Below are positions 8,735 through 17,947 of a DNA stretch of 64,000 nucleotides, one piece after another; positions within the stretch are counted from its first letter, which is position 1, and every line of letters starts with the position of its first letter. A program made the translations under genes and the position numbers. The DNA lies in NCBI GenBank assembly GCA_947490345.1, contig CANLGL010000007.1, positions 1-64,000 of the forward strand. The letters run 5' to 3'. The notes under the pieces are model-generated. The model was not told the DNA's origin, ran no database searches, and saw only the letters and a list, made by a program, of their open reading frames with translations. Source of the DNA: Deltaproteobacteria bacterium. Lineage in GTDB: Bacteria > Myxococcota_A > UBA796 > SXON01.

Positions 8735-9754
8735 ATGCGCCGCGTCAGGCCCTGGCTCCGCATTCTCCTCGTGCCCGCCCTCGCGTTGTTCGGGTCCCTC
8801 CTTGGATGGCTGGCGGACGGGAGCCTCGTCGCGAGCCTTGTCCTGCTCGTGGAGCCGGTACTGTGGGTTGGGGCCTGTTGGCTGGCCTACGCGGCACTTC
8901 TGCGCCGCGACACCGCCTTGGCGCTGCGAATCCTCTTCGGGGCCGTCGCCGCCGCGGCCAGCGCGCGGATTCCAAGGCCGCCTGCGGAACCCGCCGGGGT
9001 TGATGCCGCGCCCTTTGCCGAGCGGACGCGGGCGTGTGCCCGAGGGCTGCCGCTGCCCACACGCACGGTGCGCGTGCTGCAGTGGACGCTGTCTGCTGAC
9101 CACGAAGGCGTCGTCGCCGCGGTGACGGAGGCCGCGCCCGACCTTGCGGTGGTGCGGGGGGCGCTCAGTGGTGGAGAAGTCGAGGCGCTCGCCGCCGCCG
9201 TCGGCGGCGAGGTCCTGAGCCTGGCGCAGGAGCCCCCAATTCACGTCTTTTCGCGCGGGAGCTTCGATCTCTGCGGCGAGGCCGATTCCTGGAACGATGC
9301 CCCAGCACCGGGGACCGCGCTCGGACTGGCATTCGTGGCAGTCCCGGGCGCCACCCTGCCGCTGGTCACCGCCAGTCTCCCCGAGCTGGGCGCGGTGCGG
9401 AATTGGGAGGCGTCGCTGCGAACCGCGCGGGCCGCACTCCGCAGCACGGTGGACAGCCTGGGCTCGTCGCTGCTCTTGGTCTCGATCGACGCGCCACTGC
9501 CGCTGGCCGGCCCGCGGCTGGCGTCGACGCTGCGTTCGGTGCAGCTGCTGCCCGCCTCGCGCGCGCCGAACTGGCCCGCCTGGCCTCTGCCGCTGCACAC
9601 GTGGGATCAACTCTGGGTCGCCGAAGCGTGGCGCGGGGCGCCGATGAAGGCGGTCAGAGCGCGCGGTCCCACCCGAGCGGGCATGCTCGTCGAGTTCGCG
9701 CCGCGGTGGCCGGTGGTGCTACCAACGCCCGGAGACGACGACCCCGTTCGGTAG
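8735..9754 (+). CDS. Membrane protein with degenerate EEP (DNase I-like) domain
   Basis: A 339-residue protein with three N-terminal membrane helices (to about residue 75), followed by a globular domain beginning VRVLQWTLS and EAAPDLAVV. That layout resembles YafD-type endonuclease/exonuclease/phosphatase proteins. The usual catalytic Asn, Glu, Asp and His residues are not evident: the first strand ends WTLS rather than an N-containing N-T/W motif, and no GDFN or SDH motif is seen. It may be a non-enzymatic relative. Its 3' end overlaps the convergent gene on the minus strand by 36 nt. Confidence 0.5.
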   Translation: MRRVRPWLRILLVPALALFGSLLGWLADGSLVASLVLLVEPVLWVGACWLAYAALLRRDTALALRILFGAVAAAASARIPRPPAEPAGVDAAPFAERTRACARGLPLPTRTVRVLQWTLSADHEGVVAAVTEAAPDLAVVRGALSGGEVEALAAAVGGEVLSLAQEPPIHVFSRGSFDLCGEADSWNDAPAPGTALGLAFVAVPGATLPLVTASLPELGAVRNWEASLRTARAALRSTVDSLGSSLLLVSIDAPLPLAGPRLASTLRSVQLLPASRAPNWPAWPLPLHTWDQLWVAEAWRGAPMKAVRARGPTRAGMLVEFAPRWPVVLPTPGDDDPVR

Positions 9755-11131
9755 AATCATCACCGGGGCGTCGATGACCTGCAGCACCACGCCGGCACCG
9801 AGGAGCGCCACACCGCCGCCCACCATCGCCATGGTGCTGTAACGACCGATGTCGAAGCGGCCTTCCCATGCGGTCGCGGAGTCGCGCGACATGGACCCAG
9901 GCGAAGCGTTGGCCTCGCTGATCGCGGCGTAGGCCGGCTCGACCACGGTGAAGTTCATCGCGGCGCCGCCGAGCAGCAGGCCACCCCCGGCGGACATCAG
10001 GATGATGGCAGGGAGGTCAGGACCCGACGGACGCGTCACCTTGGCCGTGCTCGCCGCCAACGCCTTGTCAGCGGCGGCCTTGTCAGCCGCGGCCTTGTCG
10101 GCGGCGGCCTTGTCCGTTGACTTTGCGGCCAGGGCCTTGTCGGCAGCAGCCTTGTCGGCAGCAGCCTTGTCGGCAGCAGCCTTGTCGGCCGTAGCCTTGT
10201 CCGCCGCGGCCTTGTCCGTTGCCGCCTTGTCCGTCGACTTTGCGGCCAGGGCCTTGTCGGCGGTGGCCTTGTCGGCGGTGGCCTTGTCGGCGGCGGCCTT
10301 GTCGGCGGCGGCCTTGTCGGCGGTGGCCTTGTCGGCGGCGGCCTTGTCGGCGGCGGCCTTGTCCGTCGACTTTGCGGCCAGGGCCTGGTCGGCGAGCGCC
10401 TTCTTTTCTGCGTCCGCCTTGGCCTTTTCCGCGACCTTGGCGTCGGCGAGCGCCTTCTTTTCTGCGTCCGCCTTGGCCTTTTCGGCGACCTTGGCGTCGG
10501 CGAGCGTCTTTCGCTTTTCAGCCTCTATCCTAGCCTTCTCGGCCTTGGGGTCGGGCTTTCCGCCGAGTTGACCGCCGGAGCACAACACGAGGTAATCAAC
10601 CGGCGGCGCGCCGTAGTCGTACCAAGAGCCGGCAAACTCACCGCCTTCGCATCGGATCTGGACCAGGTGCCGTCCTTTGATCAGCATGTCCTCGGCGGCC
10701 ATCCGCTTGCCGTCGATGAAGATCAGCGCGTCACCCGAGTCCTCCGGAAGCCCCGTAGGAAACTGGTCGTAGTTGCGCACCTCGCCCCGGAGGGCGTACA
10801 TGACGTCTTGCGCATCGACCTCCGGCAAGAGTGCGGGATCGGGCTCGAACTGCGGGGAGATTATGAGAACGCGCCGCCAGTGATCGAGCGCGGCCTTGTC
10901 CTTGTCGCCGCTGCGCCACTCCACCAGCCCACGGAAGAAGTGCAGCTTGGCCAGGTCCGCCTCGGCCAAGGGTGAGCTCGAGGTGGGCGCCGCCGCCTCC
11001 GCCGCCGTGAGCAGCGTCTTCGCCGTCTTGTAGTCCTTGGCGAGAAGCGCCTCACGGGCCTGCTGGACGATGGCCACGTAGCCGAAATCCTGCGCCCAGC
11101 CGCCAGCAACGAGAAGCAGGATCAGCGACAT
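9719..11131 (-). CDS. Envelope protein with TPR-like region and Ala/Lys/Asp repeats
   Basis: The ATG at 11131 overlaps the end of the kinase gene by 10 nt and gives a clean signal peptide (MSLILLLVAGGWAQ). Residues ~15-110 look like a TPR-type helical repeat. Then comes a PEGA-like beta segment (DALIFIDGKRMAAEDM) and a long stretch of AADKA-type repeats that would form an extended charged helix. Two membrane segments follow near the C-terminus. The architecture suggests an envelope-spanning or surface protein. Its position at the end of the kinase operon suggests it is a target or assembly partner of that system (inference). Confidence 0.65.
   Translation of the reverse strand: MSLILLLVAGGWAQDFGYVAIVQQAREALLAKDYKTAKTLLTAAEAAAPTSSSPLAEADLAKLHFFRGLVEWRSGDKDKAALDHWRRVLIISPQFEPDPALLPEVDAQDVMYALRGEVRNYDQFPTGLPEDSGDALIFIDGKRMAAEDMLIKGRHLVQIRCEGGEFAGSWYDYGAPPVDYLVLCSGGQLGGKPDPKAEKARIEAEKRKTLADAKVAEKAKADAEKKALADAKVAEKAKADAEKKALADQALAAKSTDKAAADKAAADKATADKAAADKAAADKATADKATADKALAAKSTDKAATDKAAADKATADKAAADKAAADKAAADKALAAKSTDKAAADKAAADKAAADKALAASTAKVTRPSGPDLPAIILMSAGGGLLLGGAAMNFTVVEPAYAAISEANASPGSMSRDSATAWEGRFDIGRYSTMAMVGGGVALLGAGVVLQVIDAPVMILPNGVVVSGRW
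10060..10395. repeat. In-frame minisatellite encoding AADKA repeats
   Basis: Tandem 15-nt-type units (plus strand gcggcggccttgtcg and variants), interrupted three times by a ctttgcggccagggcc unit encoding ALAAKSTDK. Two longer imperfect units encoding ADAKVAEKAKADAEKK lie next to it at about 10396-10510. The unit length is a multiple of three, so copy-number changes would keep frame and change the length of the rod. Confidence 0.8.
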
Positions 11132-12924
11132 TCGCCACGCTCCCAAGCACCGCTGCGCCAAGTCAGCAGGCACGTCTGATCGGCTGCGACCGGGAAGTCC
11201 GTGAGCTTTGTGCCCGAGCTGAGCTTGAGCTTTGCCCGGGCGCTACCCGGTTCGAGGTCCTTGAGTCGGAGGTTCATCGAGCCGTCCCACTCCTGACGGA
11301 AGCCGCTGCTCGTGGTGATCACGACCTCGCTGGCCCCATCGGGAACACGGAGTATCGCGCCGCCCTTCCCCTTGGCGTTCGGCGCCCAGTCAACGTCTGA
11401 TCTGCCTGGAGGCATCTTCGTAGTCGGGGCCCCTGCCACGACGGTCGGGGTGGAGGACGAAGTACCGATGGCGACGAGACCGAGCGCGAGGGCGGCCACC
11501 ACGCCAAGCACCGCCAGCACGGCCAAAGCCACCCCGTACTTCCAGAACCCGCCCGACGGGGCCGCTTCGCCGGCCGTCCCCGACGAAGTCGATAGCGTCG
11601 CGAGTGTGGGCGCGCTGTGGGTCAGCGGCCCTGAGGTGGTCGCAGGCTTGGCCCGAGGACCCGACCGTTGGCCGGTGTCGACGGCGGAGAGCGGCGGCCA
11701 GGTTGCGTTGGGGCCTGGGATAGCGCCGGAATCGAGCGCCGGCGCGGGGGCGGCCGGAAGGAAGCTGGCGACGCGAGGGGGGGCGGGCGGGCTGGCGTAG
11801 GCGGCGGACGCCCCCGCCGCGGCGGCTGGGCTGCCGCTGGGCAGATCGACCGGCAGGTCCGCCAGCTCGGGCGGAACCTGGAACTCGTCGTCGCCGCGGG
11901 GCGCACCCACAGGGTCGGCCGTACGCGCTTCGCTGACGCCGGTGACGTCCTCGAAGATCATCGCGCCGGTGTAGGGATCGTTGGGGTCCTGATCAGGACT
12001 CCAGGCATCACACGCCTTCTTAACCAATTCCCGCGAGAACCGCTTCAGGCCGGCGTCACTGGCCAGATCGGCGAGCGCCTCCATCTCGTCGATCACCTGC
12101 GCCGCGCTCGGCCGCGCCTCGGGCTCGTAGGAGAGCATCCGCCGCAAGCAGGAAAGCACGCCGTCGCGACCGGCCGGCGACATGTCGGCGAGATCGAGCG
12201 CGTCGAGCCGCGCCGAAACCGTCGGCTCGTACCGTTCCTGGCGAAGCGGGATCTTGCCGAAGGTGTCGAGGGTGATGCACTCGTAGAGGGTGATGCCGAG
12301 GCTGAAGATGTCGCCCGAAGGGGCGTCAGCCTCGCCCAACATGCGCTCTGGAGCCATGTAGGCCTGGCTGCCGAAAGCGAGGACCTGCGTCTTCGCTTCG
12401 CGCTCTTCGAAGGTGGCCCGGGCGGTGCCAAAGTCCAGCACCTTGACATCGCCTTCGACGGTGATCATGGCGTTGGACGGCTTGATGTCGCGGTGAATGA
12501 CCTGCAGCGCTTCCCCGCCCTGGAGGGGCCGGTGGGTGTAGGCCGCATCCAGCGCCGCCGCGATCGCCCCGATGGCCTCGATGGCGGCCTTCCGTGGAAA
12601 GGCGCGCTCCTGCTCCTTGAGGGCCACGGTGACGGACTTGAGGTCCATGCCCTGGAGATACTCCATGACAATCGCGCACTGACCGCCGATGGAGGTCAGG
12701 TCCTCGACCCGGACGATGTTGCGGTGCCGGAGCCGGCCGAGCAGCCGCGCCTCGTCCCGGGACCGCATGACGATTTCGTCGTTGCTAAGCCACTTCCCGT
12801 GGAGCAACTTGATGGCGACCACCGAGGAGAAGTTTTCCCCGGTAATCATTTCCGCCAGATACACCTTCCCGAACCCGCCCTGTGCGAGCTCCTTGAGGAA
12901 CTTGAATCGTCGGCGGGGTTCCAT
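11122..12924 (-). CDS. Transmembrane Ser/Thr protein kinase
   Basis: A 600-residue Hanks-type kinase from the ATG at 12924. All key residues are present: glycine loop AQGGFGKVY, K39 (VAIK), HRDIKPSN with D146, DFG (D164), and APE (191-193). A Pro/Ala-rich linker leads to one membrane helix at about 465-490, then an extracytoplasmic beta domain. It should phosphorylate Ser/Thr in the cytoplasm in response to an envelope cue. A TATAGT box lies upstream of the start, inside the intergenic gap. The neighbouring FHA protein is the obvious phosphothreonine reader. Confidence 0.88.
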   Translation of the reverse strand: MEPRRRFKFLKELAQGGFGKVYLAEMITGENFSSVVAIKLLHGKWLSNDEIVMRSRDEARLLGRLRHRNIVRVEDLTSIGGQCAIVMEYLQGMDLKSVTVALKEQERAFPRKAAIEAIGAIAAALDAAYTHRPLQGGEALQVIHRDIKPSNAMITVEGDVKVLDFGTARATFEEREAKTQVLAFGSQAYMAPERMLGEADAPSGDIFSLGITLYECITLDTFGKIPLRQERYEPTVSARLDALDLADMSPAGRDGVLSCLRRMLSYEPEARPSAAQVIDEMEALADLASDAGLKRFSRELVKKACDAWSPDQDPNDPYTGAMIFEDVTGVSEARTADPVGAPRGDDEFQVPPELADLPVDLPSGSPAAAAGASAAYASPPAPPRVASFLPAAPAPALDSGAIPGPNATWPPLSAVDTGQRSGPRAKPATTSGPLTHSAPTLATLSTSSGTAGEAAPSGGFWKYGVALAVLAVLGVVAALALGLVAIGTSSSTPTVVAGAPTTKMPPGRSDVDWAPNAKGKGGAILRVPDGASEVVITTSSGFRQEWDGSMNLRLKDLEPGSARAKLKLSSGTKLTDFPVAADQTCLLTWRSGAWERGECR

Positions 12925-12958
12925 CCTTCCAGGGCGGCCGACTATAGCGCACTGATCG

Positions 12959-13690
12959 TCAATCTGTGCGGCATAGACCACCGTCGCCGGTCACATTCTC
13001 CAGCGTCAAGTGCAGGAGCGCAGCGTACGCCTGGACTTTTCCGTCCACCCCCCGCCACTTGTCTTTTACCCCGTCCCACGACCAGTTCTTGAATAGGGCC
13101 GGGCCCCACGGCCGCTTCCGCTCCAGCACCATCGGCACCTGACGTGCGAACACCGCCCCGAAGCCCATTCGGGTCGCGTCGGCCTCGCGGTTTTCGACCA
13201 GCTCGATGGCGGTGATCAGAGCGAATGGACGGTCGCGACTGTACCAATCCTGGACTTCGAAATTCGGCATGCCCGTCAGGTCACGCACGACCAACTCTTC
13301 CCCGCTCTCTTCCACGAGTAACTGGAGCGCAGTGTAGCGTGCCGGACTGGCGCGCCCGCACAGTCCGTTTTCCAGGATTGTGGGGTCGTCGGTCTGATCG
13401 ATCAACGCGCGAATGGTATCGAGCGCCGGCTCCCCGATGTTGAGACGCTTCGTCAGCGTCTCAACTCGGGTGAGGATCTCCGCCACCTCTTTGGCGTCGA
13501 AGCCCATCGCGGCGAAGTTCGTCTCGCGCTGGCCGGGCACGAATTTCAGGTCCGCGAGCGGATCACCGATCGCGATGGCCGCGTCGGCCACGTCAGTGCG
13601 GGCGGCGATCTTCTCGTCGTACAAGAGCCCGCCGGTCACCGGAACCAGGACCATCAAGGCGACGAGCGCGGCGATGAGGCGACCGTTCAC
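12959..13690 (-). CDS. Membrane-anchored periplasmic protein of unknown function
   Basis: A 243-residue protein. The GTG at 13690 overlaps the TGA of the transglycosylase gene (GTGA), which fixes the start. One N-terminal membrane helix (about residues 4-23) anchors a helical extracytoplasmic domain with two cysteines (ENGLCG and GGLCRT). No family is recognised. The strict coupling with the FHA-transglycosylase gene suggests it works with that protein at the cell wall. Confidence 0.65.
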   Translation of the reverse strand: MNGRLIAALVALMVLVPVTGGLLYDEKIAARTDVADAAIAIGDPLADLKFVPGQRETNFAAMGFDAKEVAEILTRVETLTKRLNIGEPALDTIRALIDQTDDPTILENGLCGRASPARYTALQLLVEESGEELVVRDLTGMPNFEVQDWYSRDRPFALITAIELVENREADATRMGFGAVFARQVPMVLERKRPWGPALFKNWSWDGVKDKWRGVDGKVQAYAALLHLTLENVTGDGGLCRTD

Positions 13691-15333
13691 TTCTTGGCGC
13701 CCCCTTTCCGTGCCCGGACCGCCTCGGGCGTCGGTACGCCGATCCGTGAGCAATACCCGACCGTGTACTTGGCGTACGGCGCAAATTCTGGCATTTCGCT
13801 ATAGTTCTGTCCGTAATAACAAACGGCGAGCATGTGCTGGGCGATGACGTACGGCACGTAGGTCTGGGTGACGCTGGGCAGGTACCCGCCGCAGCCTGCA
13901 TTGAAGTCCTTCAGGTCGAGCTTGCCCCCCTCGGTGGCGCTACGACAGGTGATGTTCCGTCCGATAAAGTCCGGCGCCCGCTTGAGGTTGTTATTTGTCA
14001 GATAAGCCGCGTATGCCCTCGCGATATTCGTTCGACTCACCTGCCCGTTCGACCGCCACTTCGCATCATCGTAGCCGGCGTTGTGAGTGGCGATCAGCAT
14101 CTGGACCATCGCCCCCGAGCTCCGAAACGCCGGGTCATTCCATGGCTCTTCGAAGTTACGAATCGCCGCGTCGGTGGCGCGCTCCGGGTCGTCGCGCTCG
14201 TCCTCGTCGCAGGTGCTGATGGTGCACCGTCGGTCCAGCACGTACTCGGCCTTTTCGATGGCGTTGACCGGGAGCGCCTTCTCGGTCGGGGCCCACAAGA
14301 GTCCGCCGGTTTTGCTGTTGTGGCAGCCGCTGACCTTGAGCCCGTTCCGGACCGCGATCTCTGGCTGAAACTGCCACATTCCGTACGCGCAAAGCATGTG
14401 GTCCTTTGCTGCGGGGTTGTAGCCCGACTCCTGGAAGGGTACGCCGGCCAGCACCTCCGGCATGCGCTTGGCGCGCAGTTTCCGAACGACCATCGCGTAC
14501 CGATCGACGGCATCGTCGAGCTTCTTCCAAAAGGCCCAGCCCCCGATGTACATCTGCTGTGACTTCGTCACCCACAAGAGCAGATTGGGATCGGCCTTCT
14601 CCGGGTCTGTCAACGAATCGTCATTGGCGAGGCCGGCGTTGATCGAGGTGACGAAGTCCTTCATCCCATCCCCGGAGTTGGCGGCGCGTAGGCCTGCGTC
14701 CACCTCGGTGATCTCGAAGACGTCCCCGTAGTCATAGTAGTCCTTGCCCTCGCTCTTGGGGCCGAGCGGCTCGACCTCGTTCTGGACGATGACGAGCACC
14801 AGAAGCGTGATCACCCCCAGCGTGCCGAAGGCCATCGCCGCGATCCCAGGCAGGAACCACCAGGGAATCCGACGTCGAAGGTCGAGCTGCTTGACCGCGC
14901 CAGCGTTGCCCTCGGCCCCCGCCACCTGATCGGTCACCTCAGACTGGATGGCCTGGGCCTGCCAAACGCCGAGGCGGCGACATTCCACGAAGGTGAACGT
15001 CGCCCCCCGTCCGGGGGGACCAAGGTGCACGGCGGCGCCATCGGACAGGAATACTGGGCCTCGCAGCGGTTGGATGGTGCCCCAGTCCACGTTTTCGTGC
15101 GGCGCCATCCGCACCTGGTTGGGTCCGACCTGCGCAATCTGCACGGTGCCGCCCTGGTAGGCGCTGATGACCGCGTGACGGTCGTCCAGCGCGCGGTAGC
15201 CTTCGAGCTTGAGGCCGCCAGGGCCGGGATTGCTTCCGATCCGCACGACCGGCCCGCGAAGCACGAGATCACCCTGGTAGGCCAGGGGCCCGTCCAGAAA
15301 ACGCAGGACGACGTCCCAACGTTCCTGACTCAC
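13687..15333 (-). CDS. FHA-like domain, TM helix and lytic transglycosylase-like domain
   Basis: A 548-residue bitopic protein. Residues 1-115 form an FHA-like beta sandwich (VRIGSNPG and DDRHAVI, a weakened S-x-x-H). A membrane helix spans ~158-184. The extracytoplasmic part has an SLT-type signature PFQESGYNPAAK with candidate catalytic E302, then AYGMWQFQPE and a later HNAGYDDAKW. It would cleave peptidoglycan glycan strands outside while sensing phosphorylation inside, a rare arrangement. GTG starts overlap stops on both sides by 4 nt. Confidence 0.75.
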   Translation of the reverse strand: MSQERWDVVLRFLDGPLAYQGDLVLRGPVVRIGSNPGPGGLKLEGYRALDDRHAVISAYQGGTVQIAQVGPNQVRMAPHENVDWGTIQPLRGPVFLSDGAAVHLGPPGRGATFTFVECRRLGVWQAQAIQSEVTDQVAGAEGNAGAVKQLDLRRRIPWWFLPGIAAMAFGTLGVITLLVLVIVQNEVEPLGPKSEGKDYYDYGDVFEITEVDAGLRAANSGDGMKDFVTSINAGLANDDSLTDPEKADPNLLLWVTKSQQMYIGGWAFWKKLDDAVDRYAMVVRKLRAKRMPEVLAGVPFQESGYNPAAKDHMLCAYGMWQFQPEIAVRNGLKVSGCHNSKTGGLLWAPTEKALPVNAIEKAEYVLDRRCTISTCDEDERDDPERATDAAIRNFEEPWNDPAFRSSGAMVQMLIATHNAGYDDAKWRSNGQVSRTNIARAYAAYLTNNNLKRAPDFIGRNITCRSATEGGKLDLKDFNAGCGGYLPSVTQTYVPYVIAQHMLAVCYYGQNYSEMPEFAPYAKYTVGYCSRIGVPTPEAVRARKGGAKK

Positions 15334-17894
15334 CCCGGGACCCCGCGCCGAATGGCGAGCCGACTCGTATCGGTGAGCTCATGGTCGGCCAGGATGTGGA
15401 AGTCATCAAGGACCACCCCATCCAGCGAAAGCTGCCAGGGCTCGTCCGCGAGGCCGAACTGCATCGCGAACGCGTCAACCAGCGAGACGATGGGCACTGC
15501 CAATCCGAGCATCTGACCCACCGAACGGCCATCGACATCGACCGACATCCACACGGCGTTGTTCTCCACGAAGTGCAAGGAGCAGGTCTCCTCGTCGTCC
15601 AGCTCGCCCACGGTCAGGTCGACGGGCAGGGGGCCCAGCTCATTGCCGAGTCGATACCACCCGAGCAGGCGGCCGTCCGGCGAGCACCGCAGCGGAACGA
15701 GAACGCCCACAAGTTGGTGAGCCGCCTGGGCGAGCGTGGTGTCGGCTGGGAGCCGCTGCCGGTGCCCGCGAACGCCGGGGGCGCGGGCGAAACGGACGGC
15801 GACGGGCTCGCCCCGCGCCGCCTGGCGGACCTGGATGGGCACCCTGCGTGCCCGCGATGGCGAGGGAGTCGGACCCTCGGCCGCGGAATGCGGCGGGGCC
15901 AGGGCGGGAGCCGCCGAACGTACCGGCGGCGGCGGGGGTGGAGCGGGAGCCGGCGGTGGCGAAGCACGAGGCGGCGCGGGGGGCGGCGCGGGGGGCGGCG
16001 CGGGTGGGGCGGGCGCAGGCGCGGGAGTGGGCGCAGGCGACGGGGCGGGCGCAGGCGACGGGGGGAGCGCAGGCGACGGGGGGGGCGCAGGCGACGGGGG
16101 GGGCGATGCAGTCGGCGGTGGCGGCGCTACCGGGCGCGGGCCTGAGGCGCTCGGGCCGGTTGGATGCTCGTCATCGTCGTCGCCTTCCGGCCGGGGGGCC
16201 GGCGGCGGGGGCGGGAGCGAGCGCGGAGGGGCGACCACGACGGGGGCCGCCGTTGCCCCGGGGGCGGCCACTTCGACCGGGACGAAGTCACCGAGAGAGG
16301 ACGCTGCGGCGGCCGGTCCCGGGACTACCACCGGCGGCGGAGGGGTGACTCGCGGGGTCGCGATGGGCCCACTCCCGGAAGCCCGCATCGCACGTTCCAC
16401 GCGGTCGCGAATCGCTGCGACGCCGCTGCCGCCGCTCTGAGAGAGGATCTCCTCCACCATCGACTTGGGGTCATCCGCCGGGCGGCCGTCTGTGGGCGAC
16501 GCCTGGGGCGGGCGCCGCCCCGGAGGGAGGCGCGCGGCGCCGAAGGGGCTTGCCGGCCGCGCGGCCGCGGGCGGAGGCGGTGCGAGTTCCGGTGGGGGCA
16601 GATCGACCGGCGGCGCAGCGCGGCCGCGGGTCGGGACCGAGGTGATCACCGAGGGTGCCGGCGGCGGCGCGGGCGCTTCCGGCGCCAGGGTCGCAAGGCG
16701 TGGCGGCCGTCGACCAGAGGGAAGTCCGCCCCCCCCTGCAGAGCTGACGAGGACGTCCGCCGGTGCCGCAGGAGCGGAAGGCGGCGTCGATCTGGCCAGC
16801 GCTGGCGCGACCAGCGCCGCGGGAGCGGCCAGGGCTTCCGGTGAGGGTGAGGGCGCGCGGGCCGGCGGGGAGCGCGACGGAGCAGCAAATTCCTGCCGGC
16901 CAGATGGGGCCGACGTGAGTGGACCCTCATCCTCCGCGAGGCGGCGCAACTCCTCCTTCGAGAGCATCGATGTCCGCCCCGGATCGAGCTCCTGCCGCGC
17001 GCGCGGCTGGTGCCGTGCCACGCGGGCCATGACCTCCCGTAGCGAGGGGCCGGTGAGGGCTGGGTCACTGATGGCGGCCGAGACCGCGTCGATGAACTGC
17101 TGGCCGCTCCCAAATCGATCGCGGAATTCGGGACGCAACGTCGTCGTGAGCACATCGCGCACGGACCCAGGCAGCGTATCCTTGAACTGCTGCAGGCGGC
17201 GGCTCGTCTCTCCCCGCGCGGCCTTGGTCCGGATCTCATTGATCAGTCCGTCGTACACGGGACGGCCGGTCATGAGCTCGAAGCAGATCAACCCGAGCCC
17301 GAACAGGTCCGAGGTGAAGTTCTCCCGCCGAGCGTCCATGCGTTCGGGGGGGCAGTAGCGGAACGCGTCCTCCCGGGGGATCCGGCCAGGCTCGTCGTGG
17401 AAAACAAGTATTTCCACCTGAGGCAGGGCGTATCCGATGAGGTTGACCCGCCCCTCACCATCCAACATCACCCGCCAGGGTGTCAATCCACCGTGGCTGT
17501 ACACCCCCGCGCCTTCGCCAGTTTCCGCCGCTTCGACGAGAATAGTCCCGGTCTGCAGCAGTAGTTCGAGTCCGGCGCGCGGGCCCCCGCTCTCGCCCAG
17601 ATCGCTGAGCGTGCGGATGACTTCGGCGACACTCCACACCTGCCCGGTGTTGTACAAAAACGCGGCCTGGTCGCGCTCGTGGCGCACGAGCTCCGCCAGC
17701 CCGGGGACCATCGGTGACTCGAGGAACCCATAGACCACGTGCAGGGCGGCATTGATGGCGTTATGACCCCGGTACTCCGGGTGAAAGACCACCGCCGTGA
17801 ACCGAGCGCCGTCCCCGCCTTGGAGCTCGATGAGATCAGAGCCGGGGCCGAGAAGCTGCCGCCCGGTCCGCGCGTAGCCGCCGATCACTTCCAT
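15330..17894 (-). CDS. Pseudokinase with Pro-rich linker and C-terminal beta-grasp domains
   Basis: An 854-residue protein. Residues ~1-290 follow a protein-kinase fold without catalytic motifs: SHGGLTPWRVML (133-144) replaces the HRD loop, IGY (153-155) replaces DFG, and CPPER (181-185) plus SDLFGLG mark the C-lobe. A Pro/Ala-rich linker runs from ~340 to ~690. The last ~160 residues look like two ubiquitin-like domains (LLGWYRLGNELG and LSLDGVVLDDFHILAD). It should be a cytoplasmic scaffold. TAGCTT lies 6 nt before the ATG with no Shine-Dalgarno, so the operon mRNA may be leaderless. Confidence 0.65.
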   Translation of the reverse strand: MEVIGGYARTGRQLLGPGSDLIELQGGDGARFTAVVFHPEYRGHNAINAALHVVYGFLESPMVPGLAELVRHERDQAAFLYNTGQVWSVAEVIRTLSDLGESGGPRAGLELLLQTGTILVEAAETGEGAGVYSHGGLTPWRVMLDGEGRVNLIGYALPQVEILVFHDEPGRIPREDAFRYCPPERMDARRENFTSDLFGLGLICFELMTGRPVYDGLINEIRTKAARGETSRRLQQFKDTLPGSVRDVLTTTLRPEFRDRFGSGQQFIDAVSAAISDPALTGPSLREVMARVARHQPRARQELDPGRTSMLSKEELRRLAEDEGPLTSAPSGRQEFAAPSRSPPARAPSPSPEALAAPAALVAPALARSTPPSAPAAPADVLVSSAGGGGLPSGRRPPRLATLAPEAPAPPPAPSVITSVPTRGRAAPPVDLPPPELAPPPPAAARPASPFGAARLPPGRRPPQASPTDGRPADDPKSMVEEILSQSGGSGVAAIRDRVERAMRASGSGPIATPRVTPPPPVVVPGPAAAASSLGDFVPVEVAAPGATAAPVVVAPPRSLPPPPPAPRPEGDDDDEHPTGPSASGPRPVAPPPPTASPPPSPAPPPSPALPPSPAPAPSPAPTPAPAPAPPAPPPAPPPAPPRASPPPAPAPPPPPPVRSAAPALAPPHSAAEGPTPSPSRARRVPIQVRQAARGEPVAVRFARAPGVRGHRQRLPADTTLAQAAHQLVGVLVPLRCSPDGRLLGWYRLGNELGPLPVDLTVGELDDEETCSLHFVENNAVWMSVDVDGRSVGQMLGLAVPIVSLVDAFAMQFGLADEPWQLSLDGVVLDDFHILADHELTDTSRLAIRRGVPG

Positions 17895-17947
17895 CTATCG
17901 AAGCTATCATGCCGCGCGGGGCGCCAACCAAGGCGCCCCCGCTGCCA

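Noticed and set aside
9719-17894. Type VII secretion locus
   Set aside because: Pseudokinase, ubiquitin-like and FHA parts are present but there is no FtsK/SpoIIIE ATPase, no EsxA/WXG100 protein and the transglycosylase is not a known part of that system.
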